NCBI RefSeq assembly: GCF_030271535.1
Contig: NZ_JASCXJ010000013.1
Coordinates: 103,182 to 167,181 of the forward strand
DNA: 64,000 bases
Source: Nocardiopsis sp. ATB16-24
GTDB lineage: Bacteria; Actinomycetota; Actinomycetes; Streptosporangiales; Streptosporangiaceae
Reading direction: 5' to 3'
The notes beneath the pieces were generated by a model, which was not told the DNA's origin, did no database searches, and was given only the letters and a program-made list of their open reading frames with translations. Below, one piece after another: positions 8,764-17,198 of the stretch. Within the stretch, counting starts at the first letter, position 1; each line of letters opens with the position of its first letter. A program made the translations under genes and the position numbers.

Positions 8764-9462
8764 TTAATACCAGTTGTTGGCCTGGGAGTGGGCCCAAGCG
8801 CCACAAGGATCGCCGTAGCGGCCCTTGATGTAGTCGATGCCCCAGGCGATCTGGGTCGCCGGGTTGGTCTGCCAGTCATCGCCGTGGGTGGCCATCTTGT
8901 TACCCGGCAGAGACTGCGGAATGCCGTAGGCACCCGAACTGGGGTTCTGAGCCGTGTGGTTCCAGTTGCTCTCCTTCTCCCACAGAGGCTCAAGGCAGTC
9001 GTGGAACTGGGAGGCGCCCCAGCCCTGGTCCTGGACCATCTGCAAGGCGATCTGCTTGGGAGAGCCGGAAGGGACCGACGAGCCGGCATCGCCGCCGCCA
9101 CCGGAGGTGTCCGCGGCGGGCTCGACCACGGGTTCGGGCTCGGGCTCGGGGATTCCGTCACCCGTGGTGCTGGCGGACCGGACCGCCTCGTCGACCTCCG
9201 CCCGGAACCTCTCCCGGTCGTCGTCGCGCCGGGTCTGCCTCTCCTGGTCGCTCTGTTCGGCGTCGGCGGCGAAGAAGTCGTCGACACCGCCGCCGCCGTC
9301 AGTGGACACGGGCCCGTCGGGCACCACGGCCGCGGCGGCGAGCTGCTCGGGAGCGACCGCGCCGTCCGCGGCGAACGCGGCGACCGCGAAGGTGCCTCCG
9401 GCGACGAGGGTGGCGGCTCCGACGGCCCCCGCGTGGCGCAGTGAGATCGGGTGGAAAGACAA
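8764..9462 (-). CDS. Secreted transglycosylase-like (SLT/Rpf-type) protein, copy B
   Basis: 232 residues from a TTG at 9462. The N-terminus is a signal peptide aligning with copy A (SLR..AVGAATLVAGxTFAV), followed by a charged region with many Asp/Arg, an EPEPEP linker, a Gly/Ser stretch, and the C-terminal SLT-like domain with the WEKESNW glutamate, GAYGIPQ and two Cys. The TTG start is chosen because CGAAAGG lies about eight bases upstream and it gives the same pre-domain length as copy A; a GTG at 9489 is the alternative. First gene of a probable two-gene unit. The linkers differ completely from copy A, so the enzymes may sit at different wall positions, but this is inference. Confidence 0.82.
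   Translation of the reverse strand: MSFHPISLRHAGAVGAATLVAGGTFAVAAFAADGAVAPEQLAAAAVVPDGPVSTDGGGGVDDFFAADAEQSDQERQTRRDDDRERFRAEVDEAVRSASTTGDGIPEPEPEPVVEPAADTSGGGGDAGSSVPSGSPKQIALQMVQDQGWGASQFHDCLEPLWEKESNWNHTAQNPSSGAYGIPQSLPGNKMATHGDDWQTNPATQIAWGIDYIKGRYGDPCGAWAHSQANNWY
8813..8997 (-). repeat. 185-bp identical direct repeat, copy B
   Basis: Partner of the tract at 8101-8285; identity stops abruptly at both ends. Confidence 0.9.
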
Positions 9463-9882
9463 AGGGATCGCCCTTTCGCGTAGACGCACACGTGCCCCAG
9501 GGGCGTTCGTGTGTTGTGCTTCGCTGCTGCTGACCACGTGGCCCGGGGTGGTGTGCACGGGGGGACGGATCTGCCGTTCGACCGACCGTGACTCGGGGCA
9601 CCTCACGTGGGAGGGGATGTGAGTGCAGCGGATTCAGCCTGCATCATCGTCACGACCAAGTAACGCCTGTTTTACCGTGGCTTGAGTCACATCACGATAT
9701 GTACTCACAAGGCAAGCTCTTGACCTGCACTTATGCACGCGGAGTCAGCTTCGGGTCAAGTGGATCTCTTGGTGTGGCCCATGCCTCGAAGTCTCGGGGA
9801 AAGAGGCCCGGGTCACCTTCCGCCGTGTTTCTGAGTACCTGTACGGATGTACGCGGCCGACATCGGACGTCACGATGACGCC
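9463..9882. other. 420-bp divergent intergenic region
   Basis: Separates copy B (-) from the large membrane protein (+). Bases ~9655-9730 are distinctly AT-richer and probably hold promoters for one or both genes. An imperfect inverted repeat, CTTGAGT...ACTCACAAG, lies at 9681-9711. The ~200 bases between it and copy B could be a structured 5' leader; I looked for the c-di-AMP (ydaO) riboswitch common before rpf-type genes and could not match its conserved core. No credible ORF. Confidence 0.5.
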
Positions 9883-12800
9883 ATGAACGTCCACGGATCT
9901 CCGCCATCCTCCGCGGGCGCCCCTCCCAGGTGTCCGGACTGCCACACGCCGCTGCCCGCGCGCCCCCGGACCTGTCCCCGGTGCGGGATTCTGCTCATGG
10001 GCGCCACCGCCCAGCGGCTGTGGCACATCGACACACGGATCGCGCTGCTCGACGGCCGGTTGCGGGAACTGCGCAACGAACGCGCCGCCGTGGTACGGCT
10101 GCTGCGGGAGGAGACCGTCGCGTCCTCCGCTTCCGCCCGAGTCGGGGCCTCGACTCAGACCCCTCCTCACGGCGACGGCCGGCACGCCCCCCACCCGGGC
10201 GTCCCCGGTGTCGCCGGAGCGGCCATGGCACATGGGGGGCCGTGGGCCCCGGACACCGCGTACCGGCCCGGCGGGCCCCCGCACGTCGCCTGGCGGCAGG
10301 GGGCCGCGGGCCCTCGGGGAGAGGTCGCCCGACGCTCCGCGCAGAACATCATCCTGGGTCTGGGCGGCCTGCTCGTCGGTGTCGCCGCCCTGGTCTTCGC
10401 GATCTGGACGTGGAGCGATCTGGGCACCGGCGCCCGCGCCGGTGTCCTCGGGGTCACCACGGTGGTCTTCGCCCTCCTGGCGATCCCCGCCCACCGACGC
10501 GGCCTCAGAGCCACCGCCGAGACCTTCGGGTGCCTGACCGCCGCACTGCTGTGCGTCGACGCCGTGGCCCTGTGGCTGCTCATGTCCGACCGGTGGGGGA
10601 ACGGTCCCGGCTACACCGCCGCGGCCCTGGCCGTGACGGGCGCCCTGATGGCGCTGTACCCCCTGCTGGTACCGCTGCGGTCCCCGCGTGTCATCGCGGT
10701 CCTGCTGTGCCAGCCGGTACCGGCGCTCCTGGTGGCGTCCCTTCCGTCCGACGACGCCGCCACCTGGATGCTGCCCGCCCTCGCCTCGACCGCACTCGCG
10801 GACCTGGCCCTGGTCCTGTGGCTCGGACGTCCCCGCGAGGGCGTCCCTCTGCGCACCCTCCATGTCACCGCGACCGTGCTGTGGGGACTCACGCTGCTGC
10901 TGATCGCTCATCTGGTCCTCAGCGTTCCCGGGCCCGTGGAACCGCGGCGTTGGTGGGCCTTGACCGTCGGCCTGCTGTTGTCGGGCATCACCGGTCTGCT
11001 GCTCGCTCGACGCCCCCTGCCCTCTCCGCCGGTGTCCGGCGCCCCGTCGCTCCCGCACACGGTCGCCGCGCTCCTGGCCCTGGGCATGGCACCGTTGGCC
11101 GCCGGACCCGTGCACCTGCCGGCACTGCCCCGGATCCCCGGGAACGTGTGGGGCGAGGTCTCCCCGACCGAGAACGTGCTCCGGGTGCTGGGCCTGATCG
11201 GCCCGTCGGTACCGCCCTTCCACGGCCCGCTCCATCTGGCCGCCACCATGATCACGGCCTTTCTGGCCCTGGGCGTGGTGGTGGTGTTGCGCCGCGACGC
11301 CCTCGTGTGCGCCGCCGCGCTGAGCGCCCCCGCGACGCTGACGGCGGTTCCGTTGCTGCTGGGTCTGCCCCATGTGGTGACGGTGGTGTGGACCCTGGTC
11401 CTCGGCGCCGTCCTGCTTCTGGGCTCGGGCCTGGTGGCCCACCGTCTCTCGGCGTGGACCTGCGCGGTCGTCGGCGCCCTGACCCTGGTGACCGGTGCGC
11501 TGTGGTCGCTTCCACACCAGTACACGTCCCTGGCCGCCCTGTTCTTCCTGGGCACCACCGCGTTGGCCGCGGTGCGGCTGTACGACCGCCTCGACCGGTC
11601 GGGCGCTCGGCCGACCGTGCTGTACGCGTCGGGTCTGTTCCTGTGGTCGCTGACCCTGCCGACCGGCGCGTTCTTCCTGCTGGGGTCGACGCTCTCGGAG
11701 TCGGTACCGGCCGCGGCGTGGTGGGCGCTGGCGGCCACCGGCCTGACGGCCGCCGCCACGCCCCTGGCGCTCGGCCGGGTTCCGGTTCCCGTGGGCCTCA
11801 CCGGCGACCCTCGGCGCGTGTTCGCCCTGTGCGGGCTGCTCCTGACCCCGGTCGCTCCGCTGGTGGCCGGCCGCGGCCACCATTCCGGTGTCCCGCTCCT
11901 CCCCGGCTCCGCACCATGGTCACAGCCGCCGTCGGTACTGCTGGAACCCGCGCCCTCGGTGCTGCTCGCCCGGGAGGGCTCCCTGGGCGAACCGGCGACG
12001 GCGGTCGCGATCCTGTCGGCCGGTTTCGCGATGGCGGCGCTGGTGCTGTGGCTCGACCGTCCTCGGACGGCCTCCGCCGTCGCTCTCCTCGCGCCCACGA
12101 CACTGGTCCCGCTTCCGTTCGTCCTGAACGCACCGCTCATCGTCACCTTGCTGTGGACCCTCATGGTGGGTTCGGCGCTCGTCCTGTGGTCCGGAGCGGC
12201 CCGGCGGGACGGCCGCCTACCGGGACTCACCGGGCTCCTCACCCTGCTTCTTCTGAGCCTGAGCTGGACGCTCGCCCAAGAGCACGCGAACGTCGGTGCC
12301 CTGATGGCGGTCGCGGTGGTGGCCGCGGTGGTGGCGGCCCTGGCACGCACCGCGGCCCCCGCGGTCGGCGCCACCGTGGTGACCGTGTCCGCCACGGGCG
12401 CGTTCGCTCTGACCCTGCCGCTGTTGCTGGGCGCGCGGGTGGAGTACGCGGCCCTGGCACCGATCGCGCTGGCCGCCTCGGTGGCCGTCGCGGCACCGCG
12501 GCTGCGTGGGCCGCTGGTGCCGGCGGCGGAGATCCCGGCGTGTCTGTGGTCAGTGGTGGCGTTGGTCCTGACCATCGCGGCGCCGGCGCGACCGGAACTG
12601 GTCGCGCTGGCGCTGGCGGTGGTCGGTGTGCTCGCGCTGGCGACCGCGGTACGGCCGGGCCGGCGCTGGTACGCGCTGGTGGGCGCCCTGCTGATGGTCG
12701 CCGCGTTGTGGAGGGTGCTGGGCGCGTGGGAGGTGGACGTTCCCGAGGCCTACACGGCCCCTCCCGCCGTCGCGGCGTTGGTCGTCGGTTGGGAGTGGAG

Positions 12801-13179
12801 CCGCAAGGCGGTGCGGACCCCGTCGAGCTGGGCCGCCTACGGCGGTGGACTGGCGCTGCTGTTCCTGCCCACGGTGCTCCTGGTGCTGCTGGAGGACGGG
12901 ATGGCGTGGCGGGTGCCCACCGTGCTCGTCCTTGGGCTGGCCGCCACCGTGTGGGGTCTGGGGCAGCGACTCCAGGCGGTACTGGTGATGGGCGGTCTGG
13001 TGCTGGTGGCGACCTCGCTCCGAGCGTTCGGCCCGCCTCTGTGGAACCTGACCGCCCTGGTGCCGAACTGGGTACCGTTCGCCTTGGCGGGCGTGCTCCT
13101 GCTCGCGGTCGGCGCCCGCTACGAGGCGAGCCTGGAACGGCTACGCCGGTTGGGCAGATGGATGGCGGGCATGCGGTGA
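9883..13179 (+). CDS. Large polytopic membrane protein with N-terminal zinc ribbon (SCO7613-like)
   Basis: 1098 residues. The N-terminus has two CxxC pairs (CPDCH...CPRCG, about residues 14-33), forming a zinc ribbon, then a short helical stretch (LRELRNERAAVVRLL) and a Pro/Gly-rich linker. From ~residue 155 to the end the protein is almost entirely hydrophobic, with roughly 25-30 membrane segments rich in Leu, Ala and Val and short loops. This arrangement fits actinobacterial proteins annotated as SCO7613 C-terminal domain-containing membrane proteins, for which no function is known. The ATG at 9883 is preferred over one 12 codons upstream because the extra residues are atypical. Alone on its strand; no operon partner suggests a role. 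Confidence 0.82.
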   Translation: MNVHGSPPSSAGAPPRCPDCHTPLPARPRTCPRCGILLMGATAQRLWHIDTRIALLDGRLRELRNERAAVVRLLREETVASSASARVGASTQTPPHGDGRHAPHPGVPGVAGAAMAHGGPWAPDTAYRPGGPPHVAWRQGAAGPRGEVARRSAQNIILGLGGLLVGVAALVFAIWTWSDLGTGARAGVLGVTTVVFALLAIPAHRRGLRATAETFGCLTAALLCVDAVALWLLMSDRWGNGPGYTAAALAVTGALMALYPLLVPLRSPRVIAVLLCQPVPALLVASLPSDDAATWMLPALASTALADLALVLWLGRPREGVPLRTLHVTATVLWGLTLLLIAHLVLSVPGPVEPRRWWALTVGLLLSGITGLLLARRPLPSPPVSGAPSLPHTVAALLALGMAPLAAGPVHLPALPRIPGNVWGEVSPTENVLRVLGLIGPSVPPFHGPLHLAATMITAFLALGVVVVLRRDALVCAAALSAPATLTAVPLLLGLPHVVTVVWTLVLGAVLLLGSGLVAHRLSAWTCAVVGALTLVTGALWSLPHQYTSLAALFFLGTTALAAVRLYDRLDRSGARPTVLYASGLFLWSLTLPTGAFFLLGSTLSESVPAAAWWALAATGLTAAATPLALGRVPVPVGLTGDPRRVFALCGLLLTPVAPLVAGRGHHSGVPLLPGSAPWSQPPSVLLEPAPSVLLAREGSLGEPATAVAILSAGFAMAALVLWLDRPRTASAVALLAPTTLVPLPFVLNAPLIVTLLWTLMVGSALVLWSGAARRDGRLPGLTGLLTLLLLSLSWTLAQEHANVGALMAVAVVAAVVAALARTAAPAVGATVVTVSATGAFALTLPLLLGARVEYAALAPIALAASVAVAAPRLRGPLVPAAEIPACLWSVVALVLTIAAPARPELVALALAVVGVLALATAVRPGRRWYALVGALLMVAALWRVLGAWEVDVPEAYTAPPAVAALVVGWEWSRKAVRTPSSWAAYGGGLALLFLPTVLLVLLEDGMAWRVPTVLVLGLAATVWGLGQRLQAVLVMGGLVLVATSLRAFGPPLWNLTALVPNWVPFALAGVLLLAVGARYEASLERLRRLGRWMAGMR

Positions 13180-13347
13180 GGGGACCACCCCTCGACCTGG
13201 ATCGGGGCCGGAGGACCCGGAGCCGTCCATCACCACATGCGCGGCCGGACGGGCCCGGGAGGGGACGTCCCCTCCCCACCGGCCACAGACCGCGCCACAC
13301 GCCATGACCTCGGCCCTCCCGGGCCGTACGACCATCCTGGAGAGGCC

Positions 13348-13761
13348 GTGTCCGAACCGAAGATCTCCGTGGCCGCGCCCGAGAGCCTGACCGGGCGCCT
13401 GCGTACCGACCGGAACGTGTGGCTGTGCACGTTGCGTCGCGACGGATCGCCCCACATCACTCCGGTGTGGTTCGTCCATCTGCGCGACCGCTGGTGGATC
13501 AGCGTGCAGGCCGGGTCCGTCAAGGCGCGCAACGTCTCCGTCGACCCGCGGGTGTCCCTGGCCCTGGAGGACGGCGACGCCCCCGTCGTGGCGGAGGGGC
13601 GGGCCCTCCTCCACACCGGGGACTTCCCCGCGGAGGTGGTGGCGGCCTTCCATGACAAGTACGGGTATGAGATCCGTACACCCGAGGACGGCTCGGACCT
13701 TACCCGGGCCCTGGTGGAGGTCGGGGTGACCCGCTGGCTGATGAGCGGCCAGGCGCACTGA
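13348..13761 (+). CDS. Pyridoxamine 5'-phosphate oxidase-fold (PPOX class) protein
   Basis: 137 residues, typical of single-domain split-barrel flavin/F420-binding proteins. The pattern WLCTLRRDGSPHITPVWFVH followed by WISVQAGSVKARNVSVDPRVSLAL is the standard PPOX core in which the basic and Ser/Thr residues bind the cofactor phosphate. The GTG at 13348 has GGAGAGG just upstream; longer starts read through non-conserved sequence. Actinobacterial members may use F420, FMN or haem degradation products; sequence alone does not separate these. The substrate is unknown. It is followed immediately by a strong hairpin and converges with phoH2. Confidence 0.85.
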   Translation: MSEPKISVAAPESLTGRLRTDRNVWLCTLRRDGSPHITPVWFVHLRDRWWISVQAGSVKARNVSVDPRVSLALEDGDAPVVAEGRALLHTGDFPAEVVAAFHDKYGYEIRTPEDGSDLTRALVEVGVTRWLMSGQAH

Positions 13762-13763
13762 GG

Positions 13764-13796
13764 CGCCGGGCCCGCCCGGACGGGGCGGGCCCGGCG
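13764..13796. terminator. Bidirectional hairpin between PPOX gene and phoH2
   Basis: CGCCGGGCCCGCCC / GGGCGGGCCCGGCG, a perfect 14-bp stem with a 5-base loop, starting two bases after the PPOX stop. Confidence 0.7.
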
Positions 13797-13802
13797 GACC
13801 GG

Positions 13803-15149
13803 TCAGTTCTCCAGCATCTCGGTGACCAGGGCGGCGATGGGCGAGCGCTCGGACCTGGTCAGGGTGACGTGGGCGAACAGCGGATGCCCCTTGAGCTTCT
13901 CGATGACCGCGACCACGCCGTCGTAGCGACCCACCCGCAGGTTGTCGCGCTGGGCGATGTCGTGGGTGAGCACCACCCGCGAGTTCTCGCCCAGACGGGA
14001 CAGCACGGTGAGCAGCACGTTGCGCTCCAGGGACTGCGCCTCGTCCACGATCACGAAGGCGTCGTGCAGCGAACGGCCCCGGATGTGCGTGAGCGGCAGG
14101 ACCTCCAGCATCCCCCGGTCCACGACCTCCTCGATGACCTCCTCGGTGGTCACCGCGGACAGGGTGTCGTGCACGGCCTGGCCCCAGGGGGTCATCTTCT
14201 CGTTCTCGGTCCCGGGCAGGTAGCCCAGCTCTTGGCCGCCGACCGCGTACAGCGGCCGGAACACCATCACCTTGCGGTGCCGGCGACGTTCCAGCACGGC
14301 TTCCAGACCGGCGCACAGGGCCAGAGCCGACTTACCGGTGCCCGCGCGCCCGCCCAGGGACACGATGCCCACGTCGGGGTCCGTGAGCAGGTCCAGGGCG
14401 ATGCGCTGTTCGGCGCTGCGTCCGTGCAGTCCGAACACCTCGCGGTCCCCGCGCACCACCTTCACCGACTTGTCGGGCTGAACGCGGCCCAGCGCCTTGC
14501 CCCGCTCGGACACCAGCACCAGACCGGTGTGGCAGGGGTACTCGCGAGCCTCCTCGATGTCGCAGACACCGCTCTCGAAGAGCTCGCCGACCTGGTGGGC
14601 CGGCACGTCCAGTTCGGCCATGCCCGTCCAGCCGTGCTCGATGGCCAGTTCGGCGCGATACTCGTCGGCGGACAGTCCGATCGAGGACGCCTTGACCCGC
14701 ATCGGCAGGTCCTTGCTGACCAGTACGACGTCCCCGCCCTCCTCTTGGAGGTTGCGGGCCACCGTGAGGATCCGCGTGTCGTTGTCGCCGAGCCGGAAGC
14801 CCGCCGGAAGGATCTGGGGATCACTGTGGTTGAGCTCCACACGCAGTGTGCCGCCCAGGTCGTTCACCGGTACCGGGACGTCCAGACGGCCGTGGGAGAC
14901 CCTCAGATCGTCGAGATGGCGCAACGCGTTACGGGCGAAGTACCCGAGCTCGGGGTGATGGCGCTTGCTCTCGAGTTCGGTGATCACCACCACGGGGATG
15001 ACGACCTCGTGCTCGGCGAAACGGGCCATGGCCAACGGGTCGGCGAGCAGGACACTGGTGTCGAGAACGTAGACGCGTCCACCCTCTTCCCCCTCCGAGG
15101 GACCGGTGGAAGGCTGGGTGTCACGGCGATCGGTCGAGGAACTAGCCAC
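13803..15149 (-). CDS. phoH2: PhoH2: PIN ribonuclease domain fused to PhoH ATPase
   Basis: 448 residues with two domains. The N-terminal PIN domain (~25-155) has [11 protein letters not shown] with the metal-binding Asp, VVVITELES and GDNDTRIL. The C-terminal PhoH ATPase has Walker [11 protein letters not shown] (~265-274) and Walker B VIVDEAQS (~365-372), then [13 protein letters not shown]. In M. tuberculosis the orthologous arrangement (Rv1095) acts as an RNA helicase/RNase. It probably unwinds and cleaves RNA in the cytoplasm; whether a small antitoxin-like partner exists upstream is unclear. The GTG start at 15149 has AAGGGGAGA upstream. Its place between fumC and uppS is conserved in actinobacteria. 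Confidence 0.93.
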   Translation of the reverse strand: MASSSTDRRDTQPSTGPSEGEEGGRVYVLDTSVLLADPLAMARFAEHEVVIPVVVITELESKRHHPELGYFARNALRHLDDLRVSHGRLDVPVPVNDLGGTLRVELNHSDPQILPAGFRLGDNDTRILTVARNLQEEGGDVVLVSKDLPMRVKASSIGLSADEYRAELAIEHGWTGMAELDVPAHQVGELFESGVCDIEEAREYPCHTGLVLVSERGKALGRVQPDKSVKVVRGDREVFGLHGRSAEQRIALDLLTDPDVGIVSLGGRAGTGKSALALCAGLEAVLERRRHRKVMVFRPLYAVGGQELGYLPGTENEKMTPWGQAVHDTLSAVTTEEVIEEVVDRGMLEVLPLTHIRGRSLHDAFVIVDEAQSLERNVLLTVLSRLGENSRVVLTHDIAQRDNLRVGRYDGVVAVIEKLKGHPLFAHVTLTRSERSPIAALVTEMLEN

Positions 15150-15220
15150 TCGTTCTCCCCTTGGGCACCGTTACGGTGCCCTACTGTCACGGGATCATGG
15201 AGGACCGGGACCTGGCCCAC

Positions 15221-15240
15221 GAGGGCCGGGACCGGCCCTC
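15221..15240 (-). terminator. Hairpin between uppS and phoH2
   Basis: GAGGGCCGG / CCGGCCCTC, a 9-bp stem with a 2-base loop, downstream of uppS and ~70 bases before the phoH2 start. Confidence 0.35.
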
Positions 15241-15273
15241 CTCGTTGACGTTCCGCGTTGACGGAGGAGATCA

Positions 15274-15429
15274 ATGAGTCGGGGCCTCCCGAACGGGTGG
15301 TCGAACGCCACCCGCCACTTCCGACGCTACGCTTCCATTCCCACGTTTCCAAGAGGCCTTTCCCTCCGCGCGGTGAACTCCGCGTTAAGGGAAGGGACCT
15401 CGGAGGAACATGGGGTTCAGGACCCGTAA
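15274..15429 (+). CDS. Candidate 51-codon small ORF containing a TTA codon
   Basis: An ATG at 15274 is preceded by GGAGGAG with five bases of spacing, one of the best ribosome binding sites in the window, and by TTGACG at 15244. It encodes 51 residues with many Arg, no membrane segment and no recognisable family, and includes one TTA codon. It ends inside the 3' end of uppS on the other strand. Third-position GC is lower than in neighbouring genes (about 70%), so coding status is doubtful. Confidence 0.25.
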   Translation: MSRGLPNGWSNATRHFRRYASIPTFPRGLSLRAVNSALREGTSEEHGVQDP

Positions 15430-16178
15430 CGGCGGTTGCGCGCGCCGTACGAACGCAGTGCACGCAGAAAATCCACTCTGCGGAAAGCAGGCCAGTAGAC
15501 CTCGCAGAAGTAGAACTCCGAATGCACGCTCTGCCAGAGCATGAAGCCCGACAGGCGTTGCTCCCCTGACGTGCGGATGAGCAGGTCGGGGTCGGGCTGG
15601 CCGCGCGTGTAGAGATGCCGTGCGATGTCCTCGATGTCCAGGCGCTCGGCCAGCTCCTGGATGTCGGTGCCTTTGGCCGCCTCCTCTTGGAGGAGGGACC
15701 GAACCGCATCAGCGATCTCACGTCTACCCCCATACCCGACGGCGACGTTGACAACCAGGCCGGGGTTGCCGGATGTGGCCACCTCCGCCTCTTTGAGGGC
15801 CTGGGCGGTGGACGCGGGGAGCACGTCGAGGGCTCCGACGGGGCGTGTGTTCCACCCCTCCTCGCGGAGTCTGGCGATGGTCTGCTCGATGATCCGCACC
15901 AGCGGACCGAGTTCGGACTCATCACGTGAGAGGTTGTCGGTGGAGAGCATCCAGAGGGTCACCACCTGGACGCCCAGTTCGTTGCACCAGCGCAGCAGCT
16001 CGAAGATCTTGTTCGCGCCGGCCTGGTGGCCGTACTCGGCCCCCTGGAGGCCGCTGCTCTTGGCCCAGCGTCGGTTGCCGTCCATGGCCACACCGACATG
16101 GCGGGGTATCTCCTGACCGCGCAACCCGCGCTCAAGGCGCCGCTCGTACAGCCAGTACAGGGGGTCACGAAGCCCCAT
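15417..16178 (-). CDS. uppS: Isoprenyl (cis-prenyl) diphosphate synthase, UppS family
   Basis: 253 residues. The family hallmarks are HVGVAMDGNRRWAK with catalytic Asp (~33) and Arg-Trp, the central WMLSTDNLSRD, and the C-terminal RTSGEQRLSGFMLWQ (~203-217) with the magnesium-binding E-x-x-E region in SEFYFCEVYWP. Such enzymes condense isopentenyl diphosphate to make cis-polyprenyl carriers for peptidoglycan and arabinogalactan-type polymers. In mycobacteria the gene at this synteny position (Rv1086) makes a short-chain Z,E-farnesyl diphosphate, so chain length here is uncertain. ATG start; GAGAGG lies ~9 bases upstream. Confidence 0.93.
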   Translation of the reverse strand: MGLRDPLYWLYERRLERGLRGQEIPRHVGVAMDGNRRWAKSSGLQGAEYGHQAGANKIFELLRWCNELGVQVVTLWMLSTDNLSRDESELGPLVRIIEQTIARLREEGWNTRPVGALDVLPASTAQALKEAEVATSGNPGLVVNVAVGYGGRREIADAVRSLLQEEAAKGTDIQELAERLDIEDIARHLYTRGQPDPDLLIRTSGEQRLSGFMLWQSVHSEFYFCEVYWPAFRRVDFLRALRSYGARNRRYGS

Positions 16179-16276
16179 GGGCGAAACCTCTCAGAGCTGG
16201 ATCAGAAAAAGGCGGCACACCGGCGGACGGGAGGTGCCGGCGGGGATGCTCCCAGCGTAGTTCGCTCCGGCGAGGT

Positions 16277-16888
16277 CTACGTCACGGCCAGGGACTTGCG
16301 CACGTGCTTGCGTCCTTGGTGGATGCGGGACTTGACGGTGCCCAGGGCCAGGTTCAGCTCGGAGGCGATCTCGTTGTAGTCCATCTGGCACAGGTCGCGC
16401 AGGACCAGGGGCGCCACCAGGTTGGGCCGGTCCTTCTCCAGCTGGTCGAGCGCCTCCAGCAGGTCGATCCGGGAACCGGCGATGACGCTGGTGGTGCGAG
16501 GATCACGCTGGTGCGGCATACGCTCGGCCTCGGTGGGGAACTCGGCCGAACGACGCTTCATCGAGCGGTAGGTCTGACGTGCGGAGTTGGACACCACCGT
16601 GTACAGCCACGTGGTGAACAGGGAGTCGCCCTTGAAACTGTCGATCTTGCGGGCCACCCGCAGCAGCGCGTCCTGGCAGGCCTCCTCGGCGTCCTGACGG
16701 TAGGGCAGGAAACGCGAGCACCGGCGCAGCACCTCGGGCTGGATCCGCCGGAGCAGGTCGTCCAGGGCCGCGGCGTCGCCGGCCTTGGCCTGACGCGCGA
16801 GCTCTTCCAGCTCCTCGTTGACGTTGCCGGCCACCCGGCGCCTTGGTACGGGTTTCTGTTCGTGGTCTGCGTGATCGCTACTACGCAT
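16277..16888 (-). CDS. ECF-type RNA polymerase sigma factor
   Basis: 203 residues. Sigma region 2 (~40-105) contains FLPYRQDAEEACQDALLRVARKIDSF and the -10-recognition stretch LFTTWLYTVVSNSARQTYR; region 4 (~140-200) has LRDLCQMDYNEIASELNLALGTVKSRIHQGRKHVRK, a clear helix-turn-helix. There is no extra C-terminal domain and no anti-sigma gene beside it; instead a transmembrane Ser/Thr kinase gene is divergent. The ATG at 16888 gives a ~25-residue basic N-terminal tail; an internal GTG (VAGNVNEELEEL) would remove it. Promoter recognition is probably GGAAC/GTC-like, because such a site occurs in the intergenic region (inference). Confidence 0.9.
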   Translation of the reverse strand: MRSSDHADHEQKPVPRRRVAGNVNEELEELARQAKAGDAAALDDLLRRIQPEVLRRCSRFLPYRQDAEEACQDALLRVARKIDSFKGDSLFTTWLYTVVSNSARQTYRSMKRRSAEFPTEAERMPHQRDPRTTSVIAGSRIDLLEALDQLEKDRPNLVAPLVLRDLCQMDYNEIASELNLALGTVKSRIHQGRKHVRKSLAVT

Positions 16889-17198
16889 GGCTGGTCTCTT
16901 CCTGACTAACGGCAGACGTCCGGCCGTCCGCTTCGGACGTGCGTGCGCACGTATTCGAGGGTCACACGTGTATGGGACGCCTACGGTCCCCGTCCGGCTC
17001 CGCCCTCATGAGGTTTCACGTCATTCTCACGGCCATTTCATGGTGTGGGAACCGACAGGTCCTCTTCAGTCTCCATGGGCCAGGGGCATCGGCGCCACCC
17101 GGGGAAGGGGATCATATCGCTGGAGGGCAACATGAGGCACAGATGGTGTATTAGTGGGCAACGACCGCGTATCCACCCCTGACATACCCGAGGCGAAA
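16889..17198. other. 310-bp divergent region, sigma factor / kinase
   Basis: Contains the GGAAC-N16-GTCT element at 17048-17072 facing the kinase and a GC-rich imperfect inverted repeat near 16917-16952 (CGTCCG...CGGACG). A TATTAG at 17149-17154 could be a second, housekeeping-type -10 for the kinase. No credible ORF. Confidence 0.5.
17048..17072 (+). promoter_or_regulatory. Candidate ECF sigma promoter (GGAAC-N16-GTCT)
   Basis: GGAAC at 17048-17052, exactly 16 bases, then GTCT at 17069-17072. This is the classic bipartite element of many actinobacterial ECF sigma factors and reads toward the kinase gene. The neighbouring sigma gene makes self-related regulation plausible, but specificity is not shown. 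Confidence 0.45.

Noticed and set aside
9463..9660. Possible ydaO/c-di-AMP riboswitch before the transglycosylase-like gene
   Set aside because: The gene type fits, and CGAACGGCAGATCCG loosely recalls part of the core, but the conserved GGGGG and GAACCCGTCAGCTAACC segments and the closing stems could not be found. A covariance search would settle it.
9745..11883. 712-codon antisense frame under the large membrane protein
   Set aside because: A Gln/Gly/Arg-rich translation is typical of the reverse reading of a Leu/Ala/Val-rich membrane protein gene.
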